Shown here in pieces: positions 47,080 to 56,551 of a stretch of DNA of 64,000 bases. The translations under genes were made by a program, and so were the position numbers. The first letter of the stretch is position 1, and each line of letters opens with the position of its first letter. This DNA comes from an uncultured Oscillospiraceae bacterium. GTDB lineage: Bacteria; Bacillota; Clostridia; Oscillospirales; Acutalibacteraceae. Where the stretch lies: positions 124,001 to 188,000 of the forward strand of contig CAUDCW010000002.1 in NCBI GenBank assembly GCA_958448165.1, read 5' to 3'. The notes under the pieces were generated by a model. It was given only the letters and a program-made list of their open reading frames with translations. It was not told the DNA's origin and did no database searches.

Positions 47080-47199
47080 TCATCCCTCAATCTCCGTGCC
47101 ATCGTTGAACTTGAATACTAAAATTCCGTCTTTGTGCACTGTAACCGAATCAACTACCGTCAGCCAAATACAATTATCAAATTCGGTGAGCCATTTGTA
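47080..47199 (-). pseudogene. 3' remnant of a large serine recombinase
   Basis: The last 39 codons encode LTEFDNCIWLTVVDSVTVHK, then DGILVFKFNDGTEIEG, matching the C-terminal end of large serine recombinases from clostridial mobile elements. An in-frame TGA closes it on the N-terminal side. The rest of the gene is gone. Confidence 0.6.
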
Positions 47200-47382
47200 T
47201 CACTTGGCAATGTCTTAAATAAAACAGACCGATATTCTGGTTTTTGGATAATCAAATGAATGAAAAGTAATTTTAAAAAATTCAAAATGTTTAGCTTCTG
47301 ATCTTGACAGGTGTCGCATAAATATTCAACTTCACCGTATATTTATAAATTCGAAAAATCACGCTCAAAAACAAACCTTGAT

Positions 47383-47600
47383 AAAAAGTTTGCAAAAAAC
47401 AACAAAGAAGCCTGACAAACCCAGTGTTTATCAGGCTTCTTTGTTGTGTTTGTGGAGGTGAGGAATTGTAGTTTTATCATTTTATTATATTTTGTATCGT
47501 TAAGCTATGCTTGGTAAAGCCGCATTCCAATGCGGTTTCTTTTTATCCGGTTTTATCCTCTCAAATTTTGTTTCGGAAAAAGTTTGCAAAAAGTTTGCAG
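47383..47600. repeat. Mobile-element border with repeated AAAAAGTTTGCA motifs
   Basis: AAAAAGTTTGCA occurs at 47383 and 47577, and overlapping again at 47589 (AAAAAGTTTGCAG). Between them lie a 15-bp hairpin at 47401-47445 (AACAAAGAAGCCTGA and TCAGGCTTCTTTGTT) and a terminator at 47517-47545 (GCCGCATT/AATGCGGT then TTTCTTTTTAT). Such repeats are typical of recombinase arm or core sites. No gene is seen in 47200-47740. Confidence 0.5.
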
Positions 47601-47740
47601 ATATTACGGTTAAAGCACAGGTTGAAGCATTGTATAAATATTAATTTTCAATCATCACACTCTAACGCTAAAGATTAGTAACGGCACAAAATACACTTTG
47701 TCAAAACTATTCAGCGTTTCCTTAAATATTCACTCGGCTA

Positions 47741-49075
47741 TTATTGCTCTGCGTCCACCTTTTTGATGCTCTTTATTATTACTTCATTCATATCACGGTA
47801 CGAATCCCAGACTCTTTTAGGAATGTTCAATAAAAGCATAAGCTCTTGAAGCTTTGCAAAAATTTTTTTAGGTTTATGTCCGGTTCGGCTACGCACATCA
47901 TCGGAAGTAAACATAACCATCTGATGCGCAGCAATATTTCTCACACTCTCTTCAATATTCCCCATAAATTCTATTAATCTCTTTTCATTACTGCCGTATG
48001 GCATCGCATCAAGTATTTTTCTTAGATGGATATTATATACAATTTTATTATGCAAATCATTAAAGTCTCTGTTAAGTACACGAAATATTGCATTTTTTGC
48101 TTGTGTTCTTGCCTGATCTTCTCCGTTTTTAACTTCTTCCCATCTCATTACTCCGTTATTTATCCGAACAGCATTTTTTATATCAATATTGCAAAACTGT
48201 TCTAATGCTTTTATATATAAGTCTGTCATAAGAGGCGTAATCGCCCTGATAAAATCAGCATATCTTTCCTTTTTTAAATTATTTGCGATTGAAAGAGCGT
48301 ACTCAACCATATTTTTTCTATCATCTGATATTGGCAGCGTAAACCCATACTTGTTCAAAGTTTTTTCAGCATTGTTTGTGTCCAGCTGTGTTCTTTGCAA
48401 TCCTGCTTCAATCAGTTCTTTTGTTTCTTCTGAAAAGCAATTTACTGTACCCAGCAAGGTTAAAGCACCGCTGTAATCGTAATTTTCAATGAGCTTTACA
48501 AGTGTATTCTGATAAAATTCGTTGAGCATAAAAAGACTTTTGGTTATTCTCGTTCTGTTATCCGTTATCTTATTATCCTCGTTATCAGCCCACTGTTTCT
48601 CAGGATCAAACGCTTTTTTATCCGTTTTATTTGTATTCATTCCTTTAACAGGTGTATTTACACTTATCGGAGTAAACGAATAGTCCGAAAGTGCAGACAG
48701 AAACTGCAGACAATATTTCATTGCCGGTGTGCCCGAGGCGATATTTACATACAATTCATCTTCGGGTTTCATCCCGGCTTTTATTTTCTTTATTGATTCT
48801 TTTATTATAGGGTAAATAATGTCAAAATCCTGCGGATCTGTTAAATTATCCTCTTTGATTACCTCACATTTAAATATATTATCTAAACCTAACAATTTAT
48901 ATAGTTTCTCCAGACACGAAACACAGTGCTTGTCCATATTCAAGTCGCACATTTCTTTCGACGCCAGCATAATTACCTTATCCGGTTTGTGATATCTGCA
49001 AATATGCAGGATACTGCCGTCGTGGTTATTGCTTATCGGATCATTTCCTCCGATGCACGAAAATAGGATTTTCAT
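47741..49075 (-). CDS. csm6: Csm6, CARF-HEPN ribonuclease of type III-A CRISPR
   Basis: ATG at 49075 follows AAAGGTG. The 444-residue protein begins MKILFSCIGGNDPI, the Csm6 CARF start, with the ligand-binding loop NIASGTPAMKY. The C-terminal HEPN domain has the catalytic RNIAAH (R379 to H384, RX4H). Cyclic oligoadenylate made by Cas10 should bind the CARF domain and switch on non-specific RNA cleavage. It is the last gene of the cas operon, 30 bases after csm5. Confidence 0.92.
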   Translation of the reverse strand: MKILFSCIGGNDPISNNHDGSILHICRYHKPDKVIMLASKEMCDLNMDKHCVSCLEKLYKLLGLDNIFKCEVIKEDNLTDPQDFDIIYPIIKESIKKIKAGMKPEDELYVNIASGTPAMKYCLQFLSALSDYSFTPISVNTPVKGMNTNKTDKKAFDPEKQWADNEDNKITDNRTRITKSLFMLNEFYQNTLVKLIENYDYSGALTLLGTVNCFSEETKELIEAGLQRTQLDTNNAEKTLNKYGFTLPISDDRKNMVEYALSIANNLKKERYADFIRAITPLMTDLYIKALEQFCNIDIKNAVRINNGVMRWEEVKNGEDQARTQAKNAIFRVLNRDFNDLHNKIVYNIHLRKILDAMPYGSNEKRLIEFMGNIEESVRNIAAHQMVMFTSDDVRSRTGHKPKKIFAKLQELMLLLNIPKRVWDSYRDMNEVIIKSIKKVDAEQ

Positions 49076-49105
49076 ATAATTCACCTTTCCCCAATAATAG
49101 TTTTC

Positions 49106-50218
49106 TTATTTTACAATAAATCTGCATTCTCCCATACGATATTCCCTTCCGCCGTATGAAGCCATATGAATTGTGTGCGGTGAAACGCCTATAGAACTAT
49201 CTTTTGCATTTTTGAAATGACCTAAAGCTGAAAGTATATCTGAGGTTATTTCTACGCTTTCGGGTTTTTGAAACAGATTATTTATTATTGTTTTACTTTG
49301 AAAGCCTATATTTCCTCCAAGCCGGATAATATCCGGATATTCAGGCTTCCTTTGCTTGAATATCGAAATGTAATTAGTGTAATAATCACTTGCAAACTGC
49401 TCTACAGCTTCCTTGATTTGCTCGATAGTAATCTTGCAGAATGTCGAATCTATCGTTATTGAAAAACGGATAGTAACATTCGGAATTATACATTCGTTAA
49501 AGATTGGCAGTTTAGCGTATGTTCCGTTCGTTTTCAGATCTGATTTCTGACAAAGCGTGAGCTTGTCGCACGAGATAGGCTCGCTGTCACTGATAATTAT
49601 TCCCTGCATTACATCATTGACAGCGTTGCTCCTGTCCTTTTCTGTTTTTATCTTTCGTCCTGCTGTATAAAAAGCAGTCTGTTCAAGAGCCTTTGATTCG
49701 GCGGACAATATCTTTTCCTTTTTCTTTTTCTTTTCCGTTATCATTCTATTGTCAGCTATTCTTTTGGCAATCTGGGAATAGGCATCGGGTCTTTTTTTAA
49801 TATCATAAGCCAGAAGTGCAGTTCTCAGACACCCCTTCAGAGAGCTGCCCGGAATATACGGCATATTGTATTCGTCCTTTACAAAGGTTTTAATTCCTCT
49901 GTTTTTGACTGAAATTTCTGTGTTGCTGCAATCAAGCCTGTAATCAACCAGGCTTTCTATCTCGTCCATTGTAGCATCGCTGCGCCTTAACCAGCTACCT
50001 AAATCATCTGAAGTTTCTGAACACATAAAGCTTTCAAAGCTTTTAAAAAGCTCCTTGTCAAAAACAAATTTTGCAAGTCTTTCGGAATTGATTATATATG
50101 CGGTTTTTGAGTTGGAATCAAAAATGTATTCCTTTTTGTTGATTTCCTTGCCCGATGCTATGTGTAAGGGTGAGAGCGTGTGAAGCTCTATTTCATATTT
50201 TTTCTGAAAGCTATTCAT
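49106..50218 (-). CDS. csm5: Csm5, type III-A RAMP subunit
   Basis: ATG at 50218 is preferred because GGAGGTG lies just upstream and it overlaps the csm4 stop by four bases; a further upstream start would sit inside csm4. The 370-residue RAMP protein has the N-terminal ferredoxin-like strand YEIELHTLSPLHIASGKE and the glycine-rich PYIPGSSLKGCLRTALLAYD. It caps the 3' end of the crRNA in the Csm complex. Confidence 0.92.
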   Translation of the reverse strand: MNSFQKKYEIELHTLSPLHIASGKEINKKEYIFDSNSKTAYIINSERLAKFVFDKELFKSFESFMCSETSDDLGSWLRRSDATMDEIESLVDYRLDCSNTEISVKNRGIKTFVKDEYNMPYIPGSSLKGCLRTALLAYDIKKRPDAYSQIAKRIADNRMITEKKKKKEKILSAESKALEQTAFYTAGRKIKTEKDRSNAVNDVMQGIIISDSEPISCDKLTLCQKSDLKTNGTYAKLPIFNECIIPNVTIRFSITIDSTFCKITIEQIKEAVEQFASDYYTNYISIFKQRKPEYPDIIRLGGNIGFQSKTIINNLFQKPESVEITSDILSALGHFKNAKDSSIGVSPHTIHMASYGGREYRMGECRFIVK

Positions 50219-51150
50219 TTCTTCACCTCCAGCCACATAGGTACGGCATATCTGTAAACAGGGTGTCCTGAACCTCGTGATACATCAAAAATTCTGCCCT
50301 TGAATTTACTTTTAAAGCAGGAGCCTGAATCAAATAGAAATATATCCTTTTTTCGTTCACAGCTGTCTGTGTATGTAAATGAACTAACGAAACCGCCTCG
50401 CCTTAATACAGAATACTGTGCGCCGTCAAGAGAAGCCGGAAGCTCCTCATCCGCAGGAAATGCACACGCAAGAAGCATATACATTTCGCCGTCTGCATTC
50501 AGGCGGTTTAGTAAAATTCCGGGTGCGTCGCATACCGAAAGCTCAAAACGACCGAGCCCTGCCGAGCGTTTACCTCCGATTCCCGAATAAGACAGTCCTG
50601 TAAGATATTTTTCAAGCCACTCGACATACTCTTCCTTGTCATAGCCTGCAATTACATAAAGACCGCAGTTCTGATTAAAGGTATATACGCCTACATTATA
50701 CGGCATTGATTCTCCAGCTTCGCTGATTGAGACTGAGGTTTTGAGGCGATAAGTGCCTAAATTTCCGAGAAGCTCAAGCTCGTTTGCAGGATCAAGCGTT
50801 GAATCAAAATATTTGCCGAAGTTTTGCGTAGAGATATATTTAAGCTTTTTATACTGCTTTTTTACAACCGAGCTTCCTTCATCCCTATCGGATTTACGCT
50901 CAACATAACAGCAGGGCTTGGGCAAAAACAATGTATCGCCCACAAAAGGAAAGGCGTCAGACAGACATAAACCTCCGTTTGAAAACAACTCTACCATCTT
51001 ATCAAGCTCGGACTGCGAATTTTTTACCGTTTCAAGACACAAAGCCGAGAATAAGCTGTCCGCGTGAAAGGCTATGTTGCCGTCAGACAGAGAGCCGCCT
51101 CCGAAATGAACGGCTGTTTTAAAGCTAAACCTGTATATTTTATACTTCAT
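50215..51150 (-). CDS. csm4: Csm4, type III-A RAMP subunit
   Basis: ATG at 51150 has AAGGGTG upstream and overlaps csm3 by 11 bases. The 311-residue protein begins MKYKIYRFSFKTAVHFGGG, as Csm4 does, and has the Gly-rich SYSGIGGKRSAGLGRFEL. It binds the 5' tag of the crRNA and contacts Cas10. Confidence 0.92.
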   Translation of the reverse strand: MKYKIYRFSFKTAVHFGGGSLSDGNIAFHADSLFSALCLETVKNSQSELDKMVELFSNGGLCLSDAFPFVGDTLFLPKPCCYVERKSDRDEGSSVVKKQYKKLKYISTQNFGKYFDSTLDPANELELLGNLGTYRLKTSVSISEAGESMPYNVGVYTFNQNCGLYVIAGYDKEEYVEWLEKYLTGLSYSGIGGKRSAGLGRFELSVCDAPGILLNRLNADGEMYMLLACAFPADEELPASLDGAQYSVLRRGGFVSSFTYTDSCERKKDIFLFDSGSCFKSKFKGRIFDVSRGSGHPVYRYAVPMWLEVKK

Positions 51151-51826
51151 TATTAACACCCTTTAGGTATTCAAGGCACTTGCTCTGCGTTTCTTTGTCA
51201 ACACTGCCGAAAAGCACCTTTAAATCAAGGTTATTAAACTTAATTCTGCCATATCCTCTCGAACCGTTGCCGCCTATGTAGTCATTCTGCAGCATACTTA
51301 GGCTCTCGGCAAGGTGTTTGAAATCGTCGGAAATTTCATTCTCGTTGATAACCTCATAAATTATTTCAAGAGGAAAAACCGCCCCTCTGACAACACGCTC
51401 AATCTGACGGGGATTTGCAACGCCTGTTGCTCTGTTTATGGTGTTTTCAAATTTTATTTCGGTAACGCTCATAGCACCTTTTGAGAAAATATTTTCTCTG
51501 CTCTCCGGTGTTATAACAGAATCACTGAAAAGAAGTCTGCTGGGCATAGGCCTGTTATTGCTGTCCTTTTTTGCTGAACCGAAAAGCCGCCCGACAAAGA
51601 TATGATCTTCATTATGCTTTTGAAAGACATTTTTGTTATATTTACGGGCAAGCATAGTACGCAGCTTTCCCTTCAGGGTACTTCCCGGAATTATCGGTTG
51701 ATGTGTCAGAGCGTCCTTTATAACAGGGCTGTCAACTGCACCTATAGCAGAAAATTCTGCAAAGCCTCCTATGTGCATACCCGTCAGAACCTCTATTTCA
51801 CCGGTTATCTTTATTTTAGAATACAT
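51140..51826 (-). CDS. csm3: Csm3, backbone subunit and target-RNA nuclease
   Basis: The 228-residue RAMP protein has HIGGFAEFSAIGAVDSPVIK, where D32 matches the catalytic Asp of studied Csm3 proteins, and the RNA-binding loop IIPGSTLKGKLRTMLAR. Several copies form the filament that cuts target RNA every six bases. The C-terminal GGNGSRGYGRIKF is the second glycine-rich loop. Confidence 0.95.
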   Translation of the reverse strand: MYSKIKITGEIEVLTGMHIGGFAEFSAIGAVDSPVIKDALTHQPIIPGSTLKGKLRTMLARKYNKNVFQKHNEDHIFVGRLFGSAKKDSNNRPMPSRLLFSDSVITPESRENIFSKGAMSVTEIKFENTINRATGVANPRQIERVVRGAVFPLEIIYEVINENEISDDFKHLAESLSMLQNDYIGGNGSRGYGRIKFNNLDLKVLFGSVDKETQSKCLEYLKGVNNEV

Positions 51827-51840
51827 TGATTTACCCTCCC

Positions 51841-52308
51841 TTACGAATCCCTGCCGGCAAATTTTCTGTATGCAACAAGTGCCTCCAGATACCTTGCAAA
51901 CAGCATATATTTTTCTTTACTTTCACCTATTTCATCTAAATGATCAATCAGGTGCGAATTCTGCACAAAAAGCTTAACAGCTTCCTCTCTGCCTGAATCA
52001 TACACCATACGCACCTTGAGATATTGCAGTCTTGACCTTACATCATCACTTAGTTTTGTGCTTCTTTCGCTTAAGACAGTGTTGTAAATTTCAGTATTAA
52101 GTGAGAGCAGATTTCGTATTTGCGAGGTGGACAGCAGTTTCTGATTTTTCTTTAGATAATTAATCACCTTTTCTGCAAGAGCAACATAATTATCGCTTGT
52201 TAAAGTCTCATAGGGCAATAATTGCTTATCATCATTAAAGAACCTTCTCTTATTATTACTGTTGCCCCGCTGATTATTGTTGCGATTTCCATTGTTGTGA
52301 TTTTCCAT
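51841..52308 (-). CDS. csm2: Csm2, small subunit of the Csm complex
   Basis: The 155-residue, mostly helical protein starts with a low-complexity Asn/Arg-rich stretch (NHNNGNRNNNQRGNSNNKRR) and then the Csm2 core, ending with EKYMLFARYLEALVAYRKFA. It lies one base after csm1 and 14 before csm3. The long Asn-rich N-terminus is unusual for this family. Confidence 0.88.
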   Translation of the reverse strand: MENHNNGNRNNNQRGNSNNKRRFFNDDKQLLPYETLTSDNYVALAEKVINYLKKNQKLLSTSQIRNLLSLNTEIYNTVLSERSTKLSDDVRSRLQYLKVRMVYDSGREEAVKLFVQNSHLIDHLDEIGESKEKYMLFARYLEALVAYRKFAGRDS

Positions 52309-52309
52309 T

Positions 52310-54640
52310 TTATTTATCCTCCCTGTGCACTTTGCGACTGATATATGAGTATAAATAGATTGCTGTTGTCAGCTCATCCCGGTCTGTCGGGTTTTTTATC
52401 CAGTCATAAAGCTTAGTTGAAAAATCATTGTATTTTTTGATTTTTTCGTAACCCTCTGAGCTGTTCGGCTCCATTCTTGAAAGAAGATATACATATCTTG
52501 CGATATTTATTTTATCGTCGCAGTTTTTTATGTAGAAAAGCAGGTTATACAGAAAGCTTCTTCCGTGATCCTCTGTATTTTCAAAGAAATCGCTGAGTAC
52601 CCTGAGCTTTTCATTTACCACCCTGTTTTCAAAAACGCTCCAGCTGTAGGTGATATTATTATCAAACAGGGTAACTGCATTTTTTTCAGGATTACTGCTG
52701 TCAGGAAAATTCTTGGATGCGTCCTCAAGCGTTTCCACAATCCCTGCGGCTACGCTTATCGGGAAGCTTGCGCCGAACAGCCCTATGCCTGCCGAAATTG
52801 AGAGAGTACCCTCTGTGAACCTGCAGAATTCATTTGAAATGTCAACAGCAAGTGAGATTACATCGTTCCATGCACCGATTATAAATACATCGTCACCACC
52901 CGAATAAACTACAAGCGCCTTACGCACCTTGTCTGTGCCTGCAATATTGAATTTTCCGTTTGAAAGAAAACCGTTTATGTGCTTTTTAAAGAACAGCGAA
53001 AGCTGCTTAGAAAGCGTGGCTGTTCTTGAAAGATTGACAAGCTTTGAATGTGAATCATCTCTGTCAAAGCCGTGTACAAATGATTGACCTAAATTGTCAA
53101 CATCAGCACGAAGAACAGCTATTCTGTCAATTCCTGCTGCTTTCGCTGCCAGAACGGCGGTTTGATCGCTGTATTGATACGAGCCTACCCAAATTCTGAC
53201 TGCCGTGTCCCTGTCAGCTGACGAAATATTCTTTCCGTAGCTTCGGACATAGCTTTTGTCACATTCTATGCGTTTTTTTAGCTCTGCCTTTGTATCGGCA
53301 ATAAGGCGCAAGGAAAACGGCAGTCTTATGCCTCTGCTGCCTCCTTTCACAACAGAAAGGTACGGTTTTTCATCGTCCATTATATCCTTTGAAAAACCGA
53401 TAAGCTGCTCGCAGAAGTCACACCGTCCGCTGTCATTTACATTGTGTAGCGATCTGCATACCTTACACTCTCTTAAGCCGTCGGACTTATCAGAGGAATT
53501 AAGCGTTATCAAATCATCTATATTATATCGGGTAAGTTTTCTTTTGCTGATTTCACGACTCATCTCAGCGAAAATATCTGCATAGCTGCCCTTTGGCTTG
53601 TCCCGCAGACTGTTTGCACTGCACTGAGTAAAGCCACCTGCAACATACAAGCCTGTTTTGAAATTATCAATCAGCCATTTGTTTACCTCAGCTTCAAAAT
53701 CAGAGATGACACGCCTTGTATCAGCAGTGTTCGGGAGTATCAGATAACAATGTCCTCCGCCGGAGTAAATTATGTTTGCCCGTGAAAGATTTAGCCTTTC
53801 AATAAGCTCATCAATGACGGTTTCCATAAATATTTCAAGATAAAACGACCTTGCACGAAGTGTTTTCAGCGCACCCTCGGTATTTATTGTGTAAATAAAG
53901 CTTTGAATGCCCGAAACATCTAAGGAGTACATCAAAAAAGCATTACAGTCATAGAACTCTTCCAAATTATCGAACAGCGTCGTTTTATAATCTGATATAT
54001 TCACCGCATTTAAGTAATTTAATATACAAGACGAAACTGCACAGGTCATCTTTAAATGTTCAAACAGCGAGATGTCTGCCGAGCTTTCACTTGCTGATGA
54101 CGCAGGAACATATGTAAACAATGTTTCAAGTGTTTCAAGCAACAGAGTAATATCCCTTTTATCAGGCTTTGAGAAATCTATTTTTCCCAGGCAGTCCAAA
54201 AGCTGTGTTTTAGCAGTGGAATAATATGAGCTGTCAATGCACCGCCTTTCATCCTGGGGAAAATTCACTCCGCTTTCGTCAGCAAGAAGCTGTGGCTTAT
54301 AATACATTTTGCGGTTATTTCCGTTAAGAATATTGAACACACTCTCAAGTGGTGCGTCGGTTGGTATATCAGGCTCTTTTGCATCATAAGCCGAAGTAAT
54401 CCGATTTGCGATATAACCGATATATGCAAGACTGTCATCACTTATTTTTGTGTTCAAAAGCTGATTATAATGATGATACCTTACTGTATCAAGAATCTCG
54501 CTGTCTGTAACCCCTGCATCATAAAACAGAAAATCATAGCCCGACTCGCAATGATTTTTACCGCTGTTTTTGCTAAACATCACCTTGCCGATATCGTGTA
54601 AAAGTACTGCAAGTATGTTTTTTATCTGTTTGTCATTCAT
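52310..54640 (-). CDS. csm1: Cas10/Csm1, signature subunit of type III-A
   Basis: The 776-residue protein has an N-terminal HD nuclease domain (LLHDIGK, H15-D16), a zinc-ribbon near residue 400 (CKVCRSLHNV and RCDFC), and the palm domain motif SGGDDVF (GGDD 581-584) for cyclic oligoadenylate synthesis. Both active sites look intact. It overlaps cas6 by eight bases. Confidence 0.96.
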   Translation of the reverse strand: MNDKQIKNILAVLLHDIGKVMFSKNSGKNHCESGYDFLFYDAGVTDSEILDTVRYHHYNQLLNTKISDDSLAYIGYIANRITSAYDAKEPDIPTDAPLESVFNILNGNNRKMYYKPQLLADESGVNFPQDERRCIDSSYYSTAKTQLLDCLGKIDFSKPDKRDITLLLETLETLFTYVPASSASESSADISLFEHLKMTCAVSSCILNYLNAVNISDYKTTLFDNLEEFYDCNAFLMYSLDVSGIQSFIYTINTEGALKTLRARSFYLEIFMETVIDELIERLNLSRANIIYSGGGHCYLILPNTADTRRVISDFEAEVNKWLIDNFKTGLYVAGGFTQCSANSLRDKPKGSYADIFAEMSREISKRKLTRYNIDDLITLNSSDKSDGLRECKVCRSLHNVNDSGRCDFCEQLIGFSKDIMDDEKPYLSVVKGGSRGIRLPFSLRLIADTKAELKKRIECDKSYVRSYGKNISSADRDTAVRIWVGSYQYSDQTAVLAAKAAGIDRIAVLRADVDNLGQSFVHGFDRDDSHSKLVNLSRTATLSKQLSLFFKKHINGFLSNGKFNIAGTDKVRKALVVYSGGDDVFIIGAWNDVISLAVDISNEFCRFTEGTLSISAGIGLFGASFPISVAAGIVETLEDASKNFPDSSNPEKNAVTLFDNNITYSWSVFENRVVNEKLRVLSDFFENTEDHGRSFLYNLLFYIKNCDDKINIARYVYLLSRMEPNSSEGYEKIKKYNDFSTKLYDWIKNPTDRDELTTAIYLYSYISRKVHREDK

Positions 54641-55397
54641 TCACTTCACCCTCTTCCTTGTCCAAAATCTCAATCGCACCCATTCCAAGTGAGGTCTTGA
54701 TGCCAACTCCAAGGAGTGTTCCTGCCCTAAACAGTATTTTCGCAAAACTCCTCATTATAGACGGACCGTCAATTTTTATTGTCACTGTTCCGACAAAGCC
54801 GATAATCCTTATGCCCTCAAGATTAAAGACCGTTGTGTGCAGCCTGTAAGAGGTGATACGGCTGCTTTCGACAAGGCTGTTGAGCGTATCCTCATCGGCA
54901 AACGAGGTGTCCTGCGAAAGCAAGCTCGCCTTATTCATAAGGCTATTGTAAATAAGGTATAAGTCAGGAAAGCAGACATACCGGTTATTACTTTTAAATG
55001 CAGTCGGAGAAATAAAGCGGAGCTTGATATATTTAGAATTATCTGCACCTGTTGCTGACGCTATAAAATCCGAGGAGCTTACGGTAAAAAGCTCCTTCTT
55101 AAGAATATTCACCCTTGCGTTATTTTTGTGGGTAATTACAAATTCCTTGAAGCTGTCGTCAGCAAGAACATTAATTATTTTTTCACAAGCCTCTCTGCCC
55201 ACTGCAGAAACAGTCCAGCACCATTGTCCGTTATTCTTTGAAATAAACATACTGTAAGGGTTGAGCCTGTTCATATGCAGCTGCTGCGCATAGTCACAAT
55301 CTATCACCGACATCAGAACACCGTGAAGCACAGACGGGATATGATAAGTTATTTCGAAATCATCTGAGGCTATATACATTTTAATTGTTGCGAGCAT
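54633..55397 (-). CDS. cas6: Cas6, CRISPR RNA processing endonuclease
   Basis: The 254-residue RAMP protein ends with the Cas6 glycine-rich loop LGVGIKTSLGMGAIEIL. It cuts the precursor transcript within each repeat, leaving the 8-base 5' tag. It is the first gene of the cas operon, as in many type III-A loci, and starts after AAAGGG. Confidence 0.92.
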   Translation of the reverse strand: MLATIKMYIASDDFEITYHIPSVLHGVLMSVIDCDYAQQLHMNRLNPYSMFISKNNGQWCWTVSAVGREACEKIINVLADDSFKEFVITHKNNARVNILKKELFTVSSSDFIASATGADNSKYIKLRFISPTAFKSNNRYVCFPDLYLIYNSLMNKASLLSQDTSFADEDTLNSLVESSRITSYRLHTTVFNLEGIRIIGFVGTVTIKIDGPSIMRSFAKILFRAGTLLGVGIKTSLGMGAIEILDKEEGEVNE

Positions 55398-55629
55398 AGA
55401 ATTCCCTTTCGGCTAAAAGCTTTTATATTACGATAACGCCCTGTTAACAATTCAGAAAGCTGTAAATAAAAGAACAGGCGACAGCCGCTTAATTATTAAG
55501 GCGCAGTCGGATTTTTTGAATAAGATCGCTGAGTTATGAACAAGCTGAATAAGCACCGCCGTACTTTACTAACAAGTTCAGATTGTTGATACACCTTCAG
55601 CGAGCAGCACAAAGTCAAATATGTTGTAT

Positions 55630-55658
55630 ATTTTAACATATTTTTGTTTATATTTCAA
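55630..55658 (-). promoter_or_regulatory. Promoter of the cas operon
   Basis: On the minus strand TTGAAA (55653-55658) and TAAAAT (55630-55635) are 17 bases apart. The 5' untranslated region to cas6 would be about 225 bases. I see no gene in it. Confidence 0.6.
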
Positions 55659-55729
55659 TATATATTGTTCAATAATCGTCAGCTTCGGGTTGCATATAGC
55701 TTCACCTATGGTTTCGCACCAAATTTATA

Positions 55730-55758
55730 TTGAAATTCCGCCGAAAAAGTGGTAGTAT
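55730..55758 (+). promoter_or_regulatory. Leader promoter of the CRISPR array
   Basis: TTGAAA (55730-55735) and TAGTAT (55753-55758) have a 17-base spacer and point into the array, with transcription expected to start about 65 bases before the first repeat. Confidence 0.6.
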
Positions 55759-55828
55759 TACTTTAAAAAGTGGATTTGTTATTTTATATTTGTTCATAAT
55801 TCACAAGCATATCATATACAGTTTTGCT

Positions 55829-56477
55829 GAAACAATCTACACCCCTTACGGGGACGGAAACTATAAAAAACCTCTCTTAAAAAAATTTTTTTGGGAAACA
55901 ATCTACACCCCTTATGGGGACGGAAACATGCGCTCCCTTAACATGGATATGAGGTCTGAATTAGAAACAATCTACACCCCTTACGGGGACGGAAACAAGG
56001 CTGTGCGGATAAATTTATTCTTTAATATCCAAGAAACAATCTACACCCCTTATGGGGACGGAAACAAACATAGCCTGTAAAGCCTTTTTAGCCTTGCCAA
56101 GAAACAATCTACACCCCTTACGGGGACGGAAACACACAATATGCCGTTTCGCCGTTGAGTTCGATGGAGGAAACAATCTACACCCCTTATGGGGACGGAA
56201 ACTTTGCTGTGACTTTGCTTTCGTTTGTAACTGTGATTTTCGAAACAATCTACACCCCTTATGGGGACGGAAACGTCTCTTTTTCTGTTTTAGGATTCTT
56301 GTTGCCTACGGAAACAATCTACTCCCCTTATGGGGACGGAAACTCCAGCGTTGACAAGTCTTTTTTAGGCTTTGAGGGAAACAATCTACACCCCTTACGG
56401 GGACGGAAACTCATGTTTGTCCTCCGTTTTTACATCCTGCCTGTGAAACAATCTACACCCCTTATGGGGACGGTTCT
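55829..56477 (+). CRISPR. CRISPR array, 10 repeats of 33 bp and 9 spacers
   Basis: Each repeat begins GAAACAATCTACACCCC, continues TTAC or TTAT, and ends GGGGACGGAAAC. Repeat starts are 55829, 55895, 55964, 56033, 56101, 56170, 56242, 56311, 56378 and 56445. Spacers are 33-39 bp. The 3' part GGGGACGGAAAC equals that of Streptococcus thermophilus type III-A repeats, giving the 5' tag ACGGAAAC, so the array is read rightwards, away from the cas operon. The last repeat decays (ACGGTTCT), as expected at the leader-distal end. Repeat 8 has ACTCCCC instead of ACACCCC. Confidence 0.97.
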
Positions 56478-56551
56478 GCCATTTTCTGATAAAACATTGG
56501 CAGAAAAAGCCTGTTGTGCGAACGCATGCAAAAACAGGCAAAACAACAAAA

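Noticed and set aside
55440..55620. A third full copy of the family A MITE in the cas leader
   Set aside because: Only short stretches such as GCGCAGTCGGATTTTTT resemble it; no matching terminal repeats were found.
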